A DNA stretch of 64,000 nt from Melampsora larici-populina 98AG31 (GCF_000204055.1 NW_006768785.1:186001-250000); one strand, 5' to 3'; counted from the stretch's first letter, positions 1 through 12,120 are shown. Made by a program: numbers and translations. Notes: generated by a model from the letters alone, not told the origin.

Positions 1-3000
1 TTAATCTAGTGGGATATGGCACGAAGGGTGTCACCAGCCGCTCTGTCATGATACGCACCATTCAGAAGGATATGCTAATAAACCCGTTTTCTGTACGACC
101 AACCACAGTTTGTCAGCACTTAGGGTTACGAGCTCGAGAGCCGGGGTTCACCATCCAACAGGAACTACCGCCTTTGACCAGTCAACCACTCCGCTCTACG
201 CTCACCACATCCTTCGCCAATAGTAGCGTATCGTCCGTTCTTTTCATCGCAGTGCAAAGAACGTTTGGTTCTGCAGATCTCCTATACATCTTCAGTCTTT
301 TCAAAATCCCGCCCGCCCACTCCTCAATTTCAAGCCGTGAAGCTTTGTTTTCTTTCTTAAGTTACTGGTCTCATTATCTAAGTTCATTTCATCTCCGAAA
401 AAAAAAAAAAAGAAAGAAAAAGAAAAAAAAAAAAAGAAGAAAACACGGTTATCCAAAAGTACATAAGTTTCATATCTAGCTATTTTCCCTTTACGTAATT
501 TCTGTTTTTTACAACAACATAGTCAGGCGGCGCGTACCGGGTTCGCGCTTTGTACCTTAGGATCCGGAAGCGCGTCGTTTTTCCGTTTTTTCGCGGTATG
601 GTAAGTGGCTAGCGTGTCTCTGTTATCCACGTCCGCACATTAAGCCCGGGTCGTTTTGTCTAGTTGTCTTGTAATTTTCGCTCGCGAGCGCCTGATCTGT
701 TGTTATGGCCTCATTTGTCCTCGGTCCTCCCCAAGGGGTGCCTCATGCAAATGTCTCATGCGCCCGGCCCTGACGGCCGGTGCGGTTCCCGCGTAACCAC
801 ACTCAGAGAGTTGCCATGAGCAGAACAAGACTAGCGCCGTATACACCCGTGAGACACATCCCTGTTAGCAACTCAATTTGTTGTATTGAAAGGAAATTGA
901 TAAAGCAAAGTTCGATCTTCTATCAAAAATTTCAAACATCCTATATTCATGACTCCTAATGAATTGAGTGTTCCTTCGTTCATATTCATCGAGTTCAAAA
1001 TAACTTGTGTTGTTGAAGTGAGTTGTAAAAATCATTTGAGTTCAAGCGTCCTTTTAGAGGAGTCCGATTTGATCAGTGGTAGATTGACAACAGACATGGG
1101 GTATTCAAGATGCGTTATTTGACATTGATCAGGCAAAATGGGAAGACGCCAAAGGTATTTTGATAAACGTGTTGGGTAACATGGGACTTGAAAATAAAGA
1201 GCTTATGATCTTCTGAGAAGCGCAAATCACTTGTAGTCTTGTAGTACATATGATGTTTAACATGAGTGTGGTGAAGTTGAACTCAATAACATCTTTCCTT
1301 CCCTCTGCACTTCTTTTGAATACAAGATCCTTAGGCACAAATTCCTCGTTTGATGATTATTTTACACCATGAATAAATTATCTACTTCAGAGTCAAGACA
1401 TTACCATGTGATTTATCTTGCAGCTGTGTGTGTATAAGTGTGAGCAAATTTTAGCCTGGTGGCAGATACGGACAAGCAAAGGGAAGACATAGACAAAAAG
1501 TCGGCTGAAAGAGGTTCTACAGTGTACAGAGTGTCTTATCTTGATCAGGCTGATAGCATATGAGATGAGAAATATCTGCAAAGCTGTAAGAAAAAAAGAA
1601 AGAGTATGTACAAGCAGATAATGACATACATATTATCGGTTCCGCCATTGAGAACAAGAGATGATTCATCCACAGAAATCTCTTCAGTAGCACTGACTAA
1701 GCTTTCAAATACATTCTGCATAATCTAGTGACGGTAAGAGCAGGTATGGTGACCGGTAGATTGGCACGATGAGAAGAATGTCAAGCAAAGGAAGGTCCAC
1801 ATGGATCTGAGTAAAGTATGTCACCAAAAATGACCAAATCAGGTAGGATGTCTTGGGTAGAGTTGCTGATTTTAAGACATCTTTTGCAGATATTTCACCG
1901 AGTTGAGCATTGTTGCCAAAGGCCCCAAACTGCAGGAAGAGGTAGGTTCAGCCGATGAAGTTTAGGTGATTAAGTTGAAATGACTAAACTGGAGTTTGCT
2001 ATGATGATAAGATGATAGCAGTCTTTTGAAGTGAAATGAATGAAGTCATGTTGTAGTACTTAGAGCATCGCCACCAGCGACCCTGGACTGTCAATTCACG
2101 TAACGTGTATTTGACATGTCCAGGTCAGAATTCAGATTTCACGATCCACCAGTGAAATAAACTCCCACCGTAGGGCAGCTGTCCGAGTTTTTTCGACATC
2201 AGCACCAGGTCTCTCGGTCTTGACCCTCAGGTTCTTCGGGGGCGTCTCAAAAGCTTGTGTTACACGATTTGAGCAACCGTGTAACTAATTTTGCCCCATT
2301 CGATACATTGTTTTCTATTAAAATAACTTTATCATTGTTGTGGCAGTGGTAATACGATAAATACCTTCCACAATGATATGTCAATTATTCATCTTGAAGC
2401 CAAATGTGAGCATTGACTGGGAGGAAAAACAGTAGAGGCATTGAGAGGGTAAGTTTGAGTTTGTTGTCCAAAGGTTATAAAGCCACACAAACATTATTCA
2501 CTGCATCCGCTTGCTCACATCTTATTTCCACCTCTCGCCTAGAAAAGGTCAAGAACATCATTAAGTTTGCACGCATCTATTCCCTCGCTCCATCTCGTTC
2601 GGAATGAATCATATGTATAATGATGATAGGCCACCATCAGGTCAACGTACGTGCTGCTATGTTTAACATGGCGTGCGTAAGAACGCGGAGGAAGGGTTAC
2701 GGTCTGGTCCAGGGTGTCCGGTGGCCGTTGCCCTTCCTGAAGGGAAAATACAACGTGTCACACGTCGGAAATACTGCCCTGTATGACTGGTTGCGGTTCA
2801 GGACTGGTGGGGATGCTCTTATGGAAGTCGGCTTCAGACGAGGAAGATAAATCCATTAAGTTCATTAAATTGAATTCCATGCCTTTATCGATTGATCCGT
2901 CGAACTTTCGTTTTAACCAATCAGATTCACCAGGAATCCCTACTGAATAAATCAATTCATGTTCTTGAAGTTGAAGTTGAAATTCAGTTGAATTCAAAGT

Positions 3001-3959
3001 TGGATCGAATTCTTCATGATGAGATTCTTGATAAATGGATGTTAAGTTTTGACTTGAATAAATTTATTTCCCTAAACCGGTATATAACATCTGAAACTTT
3101 GAAATATACCATGTGAGCTCAGAATGGTATGTATAAGATTGTTACAAAGTTAAAGGATTTGATTGAGTTAAAGTTCACAATGCAAATATCTTTCCCCAAA
3201 GATTGAAGTTTCTTAAACAAGCTTCCAGAAAAGAGCCTGACAAAGACAAGATGAACATCTCAACTGCTCATCCAAGGCATTTTCTCAAGCAAAATTTAGA
3301 TCAGTGGTCTCCTTGTAGCAAGCGGGATGTAGGAACTTCCAAAATAAGATCCTCAGATAGACGTAACCGGCATGGAAGCCTCCATTATTGTCTGAAAATT
3401 TGCCTGGCCTTATCTTTCCAAGGAAACAATCTACACTTCATACATTACCTGCACCGTGTCTGGATTCATGTAGCATATTGACATGCACACACAAAGGACT
3501 TTTGACAGACACTTGAAAGCCCCTTGGAAGAGATCTCCACAGCAGGGGTGTCTTTGCCTTGTCAACTGGGATATTGACACTGATCAGTTGACTCCTGCTG
3601 CTGACAATGGATCCCACCAATCCTATAAGCAAACAATTATTCACAAAGCGTGCTCAACAAAATGCTCGGTCTAAATGCAACCAAGACTTTTAAATTTGTT
3701 CACAACTCTCTGTGTGAGAGAATTGATGTGCTACAAGGATACAGACATGGTTCTGGCTAAAAATAACAATGTGGTAGGGGATGTCAGAGGGGCATGACAA
3801 TGACTAAGGCAAAAATAATTACTTAGGATTTGTCTGAAACCAATCAACCTTGGGTATCAAATTTTCCGTTCATCATACACTACGCCAGATTTCAAATTTA
3901 CCGCTGAGTTTAGAAAATTGAGAAGACATAGAAAATTATATACAAGGCAGAAAGGGTCA
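1..3959. other. gene-poor left flank
   Basis: I could not assign any gene here. The longest open frame starts near the left edge (9-479). It matches nothing I recognise and runs through a purine-only tract, so I do not call it. Position 500-850 is locally GC-rich with CG-rich words unlike the surroundings, and may be an old repeat. Short open frames at 2400-3700 have no domain-like content. Confidence 0.5.
398..443 (+). repeat. A/G-only low-complexity tract
   Basis: About 45 bases made only of A with scattered G. It is simple-sequence DNA and a likely source of length variation. It could be the A-rich tail of an old retroposed copy, but nothing upstream identifies one. Confidence 0.8.
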
Positions 3960-4836
3960 ACAAAATAGGCTTTTGCTATTTGCGGCCCACATGAAATCCA
4001 TGCAGGCACTGTCCAAATTACGCCTACACGGTTGTTTTCTGCCAAAAAGCGCCTACATTTATGATGTAGGCGCTTTTTCCTTTTTCAAATGACGCCTACA
4101 GGCTGAAAAACCAATGTAGGCGTCATTTGTGTACACCTACATTCTAAAAATAAAATGTAGGCGCTATTATCAAGCGCCTACATTCTAAAAATAAAATGTA
4201 GGCGCTTTTTTTGAGCGCCTACATTTTTTTTCCATGTAGGCGCTCAAGTTAGTTATAAGGGTCTTATACACGTGTGAATACAAATCTGTAAGGGTGCTGG
4301 TATTAATATATAAGGGTGTTGGTATTAAATTATAAGGGTGGTGAGATTAATTATAAGGGTGGTGAGATTAATTATAAGGGTGTTGGTATCAAATGATAAG
4401 GGTATTAAATGTAAGAGTGTGCATTTGATTATAAATTATAAGGGTCTTATAATTAATTATAAGGGTGTTGCAATTAAATCATAAGGGTGTTGGAATTAAA
4501 TTATAAGGGTGTTGGTATTAAATTATAAGGGTGTTGGTATTAACATATGTAGGCGCACAAAAATTACGCCTACAATCAAAAAAAGATGTAGGCGCATTTT
4601 CGTGACGCCTACACAATTTAGGCACTTCAAATCTACGCCTACATTTTATTTTTAAAATGTAGGCGTACACAAATGACGCCTACATTGGTTTTTCAGCCTG
4701 TAGGCGTCATTTGAAAAAGGAAAAAGCGCCTACATCATAAATGTAGGTGCTTTTTCGTGGGAAACCTTCATGTAGGCGCTGTTTTGGCAGCGCCTACATG
4801 GATTTTGTGTGGGCTGCAAATAGGAAGGGCCAAAAA
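3960..4836. mobile_element. fold-back (long inverted repeat) element with TGTAGGCGY arms
   Basis: The two arms, about 3970-4255 and 4548-4826, are reverse complements of each other. The outer ends read CTATTTGCGGCCCAC on the left and, in reverse complement, CTATTTGCAGCCCAC on the right. Each arm is itself built of many copies of the nonamer TGTAGGCGC or TGTAGGCGT in both orientations, so it forms short hairpins nested in the long one. The 290-bp core (4254-4548) is a degenerate tandem array of a unit of about 20 bp around TTATAAGGGTGTTGGT. No transposase is encoded. This is the structure of a fold-back element or a very palindromic MITE. Exact ends and a target duplication are not clear. Confidence 0.8.
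4254..4548 (+). repeat. tandem array, TTATAAGGGTGTTGGT-type unit
   Basis: Roughly a dozen imperfect direct copies of a 16-23 bp unit (TTATAAGGGT plus GTTGGTATTAAA or GGTGAGATTAA) fill the loop between the inverted arms of the fold-back element. The copies differ in length and sequence, so the array is not freshly expanded. It has no coding capacity. Confidence 0.8.
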
Positions 4837-6168
4837 ATATGGAAAAACAAGGGTTGAATTCTCCTGTGTGTGCCCATCATATTGCATATTTTTACACAAC
4901 TTATGGCATCAGTGTATATCAGGTCAGAAACTCAGTTTGTGGCCAAAACTGGCAGTCATGGAGGCATTAACCTTGCAAGACCAACAAAATTGTCAATTTT
5001 GTGTCAAATTCTGTAATGGCTGCCCATTCTGGAAGCTACATGTTCAATTTACCAGATACACATTTGAATGAGTGGTGTGTGTCCAAAAATGAATGAGGTA
5101 CAGCAATCACTGTCCCCATCAGCAAAGCTAAAAGAGCTTCTAAATCTTTTCTGCAAGGGTTTTATTCATCCAGATGAAAATTGTAGATACAGTCTGTGGA
5201 TTTCATATTTTGCAACTGTCAAATGGATTGAAAGAAAATTGTTGTATTTGTGATTGTTCAAAAGTTTCTGCCCAAGCCTGGGTAGTTTTGGACAAAATTT
5301 GAGTTTCTGACCAAATACAGCCCAAAAGAAGTTCTCTTTGGAACATCTTCAAAACTCAAGGTAAAAATATGCAAAAATATGCAAAATGATGGACATCACA
5401 GGCTGATCCAACCATACTTTCTTCAAATTTTTCCAACCTCTCACGCATTTCTGAAAATTTTCTACATCTTTACTTTTCTAGACTCCATGGTAAATTATTG
5501 ATTTGGTGTAGTGATATGATTTTGAGGAATGTAGACCTTACATATAATACAAGTGTTTTTCGAGGAAAAAAGCCTTGAGCATGTCTTATTTACCTTTTTT
5601 TAAATCCCCAGTCAAGGAGGTTTGCCTAAAGCTTGAATAAGTCACCATTTTGGGGGATCATAGCTTTTCAAAATTGAGGGGTGTTGGGTGAAAATCTAAA
5701 GATTTCTTGTCAGATTTCTTGATTGACTTGTAGAGTCACTTATGGTTATGAATAATCTGGTATGGTCGAGACTCAAATAAGCAGGGTTGGCAATGAGGGT
5801 TGGATCAAAGGGATTCCAGAAAGGTCTTGGAAAAGGCACAACACGTATGCTTTCCCTTCAAAAGAAGTATCCAACTCTTTCTCATTCCTTGATGAACGCT
5901 GAGTGTGTCTTGATGTGCCGGCAATCTTTATATCTCAACCCCAATGGTCAGACCATGGTCACTGACACTGAGCATCTGTCATCTGTTAGTCGGTGGGCCT
6001 TGTGTTAAGCAGCAAGCTAGGGTGTGCGCTAGCTTAACATAAGCCCCAACTCCCGCAGAGACAGTCTTTTACTGGGGCTTTGTCTAACTCCGCTATTGTT
6101 TTCTTTGTTCTGGTTCTATTAATCTTGGTTTTCATAATTTCTCCAAATTACTCAGGTGCATTCTCAAG
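4837..6168. other. intergenic, no gene seen
   Basis: Short open frames only. A 73-codon frame at 5787-6008 has no recognisable motif. The 160 bp before the sulfurtransferase reading frame may contain its former promoter, but I see no clear TATA element. Confidence 0.4.
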
Positions 6169-7348
6169 ATGATCCCTCGCCTTGGCATGTGTTTCATCAA
6201 ACAGAACTTTTCATCTCGCGTTATTCCTAAACTTATGACCCCAAGGCAACTGCTAAAAGCAATCGAGAAACCCGATCACCAGTTCAAGGTGGTGGATGCA
6301 TCCTGGCATATGCCAAACACGAATCGTTCTCCTTTGGCTGAATTCGAAAAAGGACGTCGACTACCTAATGCTGTGTTCTTCGATCATGACAAAATCTCCG
6401 ATCTCACTTAGGCCGGTGGTTTACCTCACATGAGACCCAATCTTGATACCTTTCAAGTGGCTATGAACGATCTGGGAATATCCGTTTCCAATACTGTAGT
6501 CTTCTATGACTCTCTGGGCATATTTTCCGGGCCGCGCGCAGCCTGGCTCCTACACGTACGTAGAATGAGTTCGCTGCTCGGGCACTTAGATTGGGGAGAA
6601 TCACTCGATCCTTGAGGTGACAAGTTGATATTTTCATCTCGTAAAAGTCATTTCACCATCCATCGATTGCAGTTCTTGACGGTGGCCTTCCGCTTTGGAT
6701 CGCTGAAGGCTTACCAACAGACTCTGGGCCTCCAAGTCCGGTTAAAAAATCAGATTATCAACTTATAGCAAATCATGAGGATTATGAAGGGAAACAATAT
6801 GTGACCAGTTACGACGATATCATTACTAACATCACAGATCAACGCATGGAAATCCTCAATGCTCAAACCCGCCCAAGGTTAGTGGACTCAATCATCCGCC
6901 CCATGATTGAACTTTGCACCAATTAAAGAAGTTGATTCTATTCGGTGGTACGGCTTGCTCACATCACAGGTTTGAGGGTACAGCACCTGAGCCGAGGGCC
7001 AGTTTATCGAGTGGGCACATTCCAGGTTCACTCTCTCTACCATTCTCAGAACTCTTGGCTACACACAAAGAAGGTTACCGCACCTCTTTATCACCCGAGA
7101 AGCTGGAAGAAGTCTTCACATCCACTTTTGGTTCAGCTGAGCGCTGGGAAGCAGTCAAACAAGGAGAAAAACAATTGGTTGCCAGTTGTGGGAGTGGCAT
7201 GACAGCCTGTATTATTTGGTTAGCGATCCAGATTTGCTCAGGTAGTGATCAGGCCAAGGTTACACTCTACGATTAGAGCTGGACTGGATACGCTTCGCGT
7301 CCAGGATCGCCTATAGCTATGAACCTTAATGGTGAACAAGATAAATGA
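6169..7348 (+). pseudogene. TUM1: thiosulfate/3-mercaptopyruvate sulfurtransferase, two in-frame TAG codons
   Basis: The exons assemble as 6169-6555, 6648-6877 and 6970-7348, with GT-AG introns and consistent phase, giving 332 codons. The product matches two-domain rhodanese-family sulfurtransferases, which transfer sulfur from mercaptopyruvate or thiosulfate and in fungi feed tRNA thiolation. Visible landmarks are VVDASWHMP near the N-terminus, GIFSGPRAAWLLH and VLDGGLPLW in the first domain, then FEGTAPEPR, SSGHIPGS and the active-site loop CGSGMTA in the second. The end reads SWTGYASRPGSPI. Two TAG codons interrupt the frame, at 6409-6411 (before AGGLPHM) and 7274-7276 (before SWTGYA). The second lies where many family members have Glu, so both could be GAG-to-TAG changes, which is an inference. 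Otherwise the frame and splice sites are intact, so inactivation is recent or the stops are sequence errors. Confidence 0.85.
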
Positions 7349-8666
7349 TATTGAATTGAGTATCTTTAGGTGGGTATTGTATCACCAGTGTTTTGCTTTT
7401 GAAGGATGTTGTAGTTGATGACATATACCACACATACTCAGTGAAGTAATATTCAGCTGTCGTATTATTGATTTGCTTTGACCAACATTCAGTTGGCCAT
7501 TCATCTCCAAATGGGTGACAGTCTGGTGGTCTCTTCTGTGGACCATCCATTGAGTCACTGGGCAAATCTGATTGCCTCGTGTTTTTGAATTCCGAATAAA
7601 GTGAGTAGACTAGCAAGATATAAGCAAGAGACAGCAACAGTAATTTAGTCTAGGGCCATAAGAAGGTCCCCTGTAACACACAATTTTGAAGCTGTCAAGA
7701 CACCTACACATTCCATCCAAGCATGACTACCATATGAACTTTTTAATCGCTGAAGGGGATTGTGGCTTCTGCTTGAGATGGGCACAAAAGGATAGGCAAG
7801 TGACAGCTTTTTTGTGCTCAGTCAAGACAAACTCAGAAGATTTATGGGAATTGGCAGAGGTTGGATAAACTCCAACCATGCGGAAAAGCATAGCCATATG
7901 ATGCATTGGAAACTCAACCACAAGCAATGAAGACATACTGTGAGTGACTACAAACAATACCATGCTCCAAGGAAATGTGATGCTGTCAAGATGTACAGTA
8001 AAACACCAGAGCAACATCTTCTTTCCTGTGATCCACTGCTGAGGACCTGATCATATGTCACAACAAGCAATAATATCTTCCAGCTCTGGTCATATCCCAG
8101 ATTTCTCTAGTTGGGAACCTTTACATATCAACTGGTTTGTTGCTCCATTGAAATAATCAGGTGCTTTAACTGACAGACGTAGTCTTGGTGAGGGTGAAAA
8201 CCTCACATATTCATTTAAATCCAGGGGAATATAAAGTTATCAGGATTCATCCAATGAAAGGACAAGATAATGAGGAAAAGTATGATACCAGACAAGGAAA
8301 AAATTCTTTAATGGAAGACAATGTATTGCTTAGCTCTAATACTTCTTCAAAAAGTGTCTTGTGTGTTTTCTCTCAGAAAATTGGCACTGGTAAAATGCAT
8401 TCTGTCTCCACCCCCCCCACTGAAATGATGTGTTGTGGCTTGTCCTGTGGAAATGCAGACTCCAGGTCTTTTAAGATAGTTGAAGCTACAGTCTTCACAT
8501 AAATTATGATTCAGTTGCACACATTCAGTCAAAACACATAATTACTGAGTGGAAATTAAGTAAAAGGCTTGATGTATGCATATATAATATTCTGTATCCT
8601 CTCAAGTGAAATATGATGACACTTTGACTGATGGCAGTCCCATGGACAATTTGGACCTTCAGAAGC
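7349..8666. other. intergenic, no gene seen
   Basis: Several frames of 60-105 codons occur on both strands. None shows a signal peptide, a domain or plausible exon joining. The last 100 bases are the downstream region of the minus-strand secreted-protein gene. Confidence 0.4.
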
Positions 8667-10550
8667 TCAGGTGTCTCCATCTGTTCTATGAAGTGAATTC
8701 ATGCCAAGTGATTGATAAATGTGATTATGACTTCTAAGCAATAAGTTCCATTTTTCTATGCTTCCTGAAGGGCTGTCTTGAATTGCAGCTGGAGTTTCTA
8801 TGTATTCCTGTGAACCGGGCATAATTTGAGTTACTAAATTCCTCCACAAATTAAACAAATAAGCAATACACCGCTTTGGAAAGTAATTCTTGCTTTTGAA
8901 CCCACCAAGCCCAAGAAAAAGAGCTTCAGGACTATCAACTTGGGTGCCATACTGAAGATGCACAGAATCGTAGTTGAAGAGGTGTTGAGAATCTTTTGTA
9001 CAAAAATCTAACAACTTCCATTCAGAAAACTGCTTCTTGAGAAAGTTCCATGCATGGTTTATCAATCTCTCAAGTTGGGATTCAGTCAAGTGTTCTTTGT
9101 TCAGAATCCTGATCATACCAAGTACCACAACAGTAACTTTGTACTCTGCCATGCTGACAGATTTTGTTATGATGTTCATATCTTGGACCACTTCAGGTGG
9201 TACATCTTCTAGATGGGGATGTCCATTCATTGTCAAGTATTTCTGATTCAAATCCCTGATCAGGTCTTCAAAGAAAATATGAACAGCTCTGCACATTTCT
9301 CTGCCAATGGGGGTATGAAACTGTGCAGCATTTGAACTCAATAACAAGACATCTTGTGGTGGTTTGGTGGTATCTCCATATGAATACCAATATTGTCTTG
9401 AAAACTGTTCTACTCCCCAGAATGCATGGTTCCTGATACCTATCCTTCCATAAAGACCACCTTGAATTGAGTTTGAATCAGCTTCATATACATCCACAAG
9501 TCTTTGTATATGCTGAGATACTCCATCTCCAGGTATGCCAGGTGTTCCTCTCCTTTGTGACCAATCTAAGGCAAGTAAATAAACCAGTGAGAAAGATACT
9601 TTGTTAGGATTATCAATTCCCTTCAAATACCTCAGGTAGAAATAAGGATTGGATGCATTTTGTGATACAAATTTAGTATGTTCCCTCAATGCAAAATCTT
9701 TGAGTTCTGCATTCTTCCAGTTCTGAAAGAAATTTTCCACATAATCCCAGCCATCATTCAGGAGAAATTCAAGATTTTCCTTCCTGCTGCCTTCAGCCTC
9801 AAAGACCCTTATAAGACCAAGAAATACCATAACAACCCCATAGCTTGCATTCTTCACTGCCTGAGTTACGGCTTTGATTGCTTCAGGATTATTTCCACAT
9901 TTAAACTCCAAAGCCTTGTATATCTCAAGGAAAGACTCAAATATCTTGTAACAAAGTGTTGGAGACAAATTGGCATTGAGGATTCCAATCTTCTGAAATA
10001 GGAAAAATTTGTTTTTTGCCCTGGGACTCCTGCTGACTTTCCAATGAGATTGTGAATGTATTCTTGGCCTTGAGACCTTGTTTATACCTCCTTGTAAATT
10101 GAGATTCCTGGTTGAAGGAACCTCCATATCCCATTTCTTGAGTATGTTTCCATCACTGTTCTGCACAATGTTTTGAATTTGGTTCTTCCTTTTTCTCAAT
10201 TTGGATTGAGCTGAAGCTGCTATCCGTGTCAATCCACTATCTGCTTGTACTGATGTTGCTTCTCTTGTGACATCATCAATTTGTGAGTTCTGAATGGATG
10301 TGAGCATGTGTAGACTTCCATCCAATCCTGGCACTTGAGCAAGATCACATGAATCCAAGTGGAATTCTTCTGGAGGATAATCCACTTCCATCCAGGAGCT
10401 ATACTCTGATGTACATCTTGGACTACCCCATATTTCATTCTCTGATTGAAGCCCTTTGCATACCTTGAGAGACAAGAATCTCAGAAACAGTAAAAGAAGA
10501 GAGCTCCATGGCCTCGAGGTTCCTAGGTTTCCTTGATTGTAAACTGTCAT
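8667..10550 (-). CDS. secreted protein of unknown function, two internal repeats (paralog A)
   Basis: Single-exon gene of 627 codons. The start is the ATG at 10550; the frame is open further upstream but without an ATG, and this start aligns with that of the paralog at 17081-19303. The N-terminus (MTVYNQG, then a Leu-rich stretch WSSLLLLFLRFLSL) is a likely signal peptide, so the protein is probably secreted. About 165 polar, low-complexity residues follow. Then come two copies of a helical unit, at roughly residues 185-330 and 405-570. The first contains SYGVVMVFLGLIRVFEAE and the second EYKVTVVVLGMIRILNKE, each followed about 25 residues later by a Trp-containing helix ending NWK or EWK. 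The linker carries LYGRIGIRNHAFWG and the second unit opens with AAQFHTPIGREMC. I know no named family. In a rust it is a candidate effector or secreted host-interaction protein, but that is inference. Confidence 0.85.
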   Translation of the reverse strand: MTVYNQGNLGTSRPWSSLLLLFLRFLSLKVCKGLQSENEIWGSPRCTSEYSSWMEVDYPPEEFHLDSCDLAQVPGLDGSLHMLTSIQNSQIDDVTREATSVQADSGLTRIAASAQSKLRKRKNQIQNIVQNSDGNILKKWDMEVPSTRNLNLQGGINKVSRPRIHSQSHWKVSRSPRAKNKFFLFQKIGILNANLSPTLCYKIFESFLEIYKALEFKCGNNPEAIKAVTQAVKNASYGVVMVFLGLIRVFEAEGSRKENLEFLLNDGWDYVENFFQNWKNAELKDFALREHTKFVSQNASNPYFYLRYLKGIDNPNKVSFSLVYLLALDWSQRRGTPGIPGDGVSQHIQRLVDVYEADSNSIQGGLYGRIGIRNHAFWGVEQFSRQYWYSYGDTTKPPQDVLLLSSNAAQFHTPIGREMCRAVHIFFEDLIRDLNQKYLTMNGHPHLEDVPPEVVQDMNIITKSVSMAEYKVTVVVLGMIRILNKEHLTESQLERLINHAWNFLKKQFSEWKLLDFCTKDSQHLFNYDSVHLQYGTQVDSPEALFLGLGGFKSKNYFPKRCIAYLFNLWRNLVTQIMPGSQEYIETPAAIQDSPSGSIEKWNLLLRSHNHIYQSLGMNSLHRTDGDT

Positions 10551-12120
10551 GAATATTGTTGAATATGATGGGTTTTCTGATGTTGTCACTGGCACCAAGG
10601 GGGACAGACATCTTTATATGTGTGTGCAAATATGAGACTGAAACCTTATCACATGGAACTGAATGGTGTGATCATTGGTTCAAACATGTTAGGAATTGAA
10701 GATCACCCAGAATGGAATTATATTTCTGTGGTGTATGATTGTCAGATCTCAATGGACTTGATTGTTTTGTATCCTTATCATCTCAATAGACCCAGTAGTA
10801 AATGAAAATTTTCATGTCTCACACCTTGATGCGCCCAAGGCCTTTCCAGGAGAATTCATGGGCTCATATACAATTTCAATATTTTGGTACCATCACTTTT
10901 GAAGAACAGGAACTGAAAAGCTGCCAAAACGTTACCATATCCATTGACCTCCCTTGGATTGGCAGCAACTCACAAACTGCAAAGTACATCTATCACTAGT
11001 CCTATATACACCTATCATCAGGAAAATTGTAGTCATGCGGTGCATACAGGTTGTACGGTCCTGAATGCATATCTGGACTGGGTGCACCTGTCAGGCATGC
11101 AGGATTCTTCATCCTGTGTGCACCCCGTACCACTCATACCAATCACATGTATTTGAGTACACACTGAAGGGTACATGTGTTATGTCGCTCATTCAATCTG
11201 TATCACAGTATTCTTGTAGGCCCCACACACATCTCACTTGTATGAGTGGCAGTGGTGTCCTACATGAAGACATGTCATGTAGCTGTGACATGACCAAGGG
11301 TGCGGGAATATATTCTGTTTTCAACATGACCACACAACTTGTATTCACTACATGACCTCAATTTGCCCAGTGTGTATCACTAAAATAGAGCTTTGAACTA
11401 GCTATGATCATGGCAAGTTGATCCAGCACTCTTGCTGATACTCCTGAAGCCCCATATTTAATTTAAAATGTCAGTTTGGTGGAGTGAGGTCCATGTTTTC
11501 ATTTCAATATTTACAGAATGTGCATTTCTGATCAGAATGTGCTTAAGGGTGTGTTCACTTTTGCATTTAAATTTGGGCTACCAAACACCCAAATTTGTCA
11601 TTTTTACTGCAATTGTGCAAATACCACGGTAAAATAATAACAACCAAACGGGGCAAAGTAAAAGGGGCAAAGTGAACAGCCCTTGATAAACTTTTATTAC
11701 ACATCACTTTGCAATCTGCTATTCAAGAAGCAGCAGTTTCCAAACAACCACAACTAAAATCTTGAGAGATTTGACACATGTAACTGTTAAAACAATCTCC
11801 ATCATCTGCCACACCCAAAACCAACAATTAAAAAGTCATGTGACACTGTCAACAAGCGACTCACTGATAACTTCATACAATCTTTCACATACTGATATTT
11901 CTACCTAAGAAACGTAGTGTTATTTCGTTATTTACTTTGCTCTTGTATCTCGATGTGCCTTCATGGGGCAAAATAAAAGTTAGAATCCAGTACTACAGAC
12001 TATTTTTTTGCAAATCTAGACCCACATCATATATAGCTCATGTAGATCACAAGCAAAAAAATGAATAAACACGTCGAATTGAACCTGAAACTCAAGAGAA
12101 ACCGTCCAAATTGGCACTAC
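10551..12120. other. intergenic with one MITE
   Basis: No gene recognised. The first part is the promoter region of the minus-strand secreted-protein gene. An inverted-repeat element lies at 11547-11682 and is listed separately. 11460-11550 resembles the interior of the related element at 27662-27822. The remaining frames (10620-11355) look like chance. Confidence 0.5.
11547..11682. mobile_element. short MITE, GGGTGTGTTCACTT ends (copy 1)
   Basis: Left end GGGTGTGTTCACTTTTGC; the right end in reverse complement reads GGGCTGTTCACTTTGC, so the ends are imperfect inverted repeats about 16-18 bp long. The element is 136 bp and has no coding capacity. The left end is shared with the element at 27662-27822, which shows a dispersed family. 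No target duplication is evident. Confidence 0.6.

Noticed and set aside
9..479. 156-codon open frame at the left edge
   Set aside because: It crosses an A/G-only tract that yields a run of Lys, has no recognisable domain, and a competing frame looks no worse. I see no promoter or splice signals.
4040..4780. CRISPR-like array of short repeats in the TGTAGGCGC region
   Set aside because: Repeats are only about 9 bp, occur in both orientations, and have no constant spacer length; the overall structure is a eukaryotic fold-back element.
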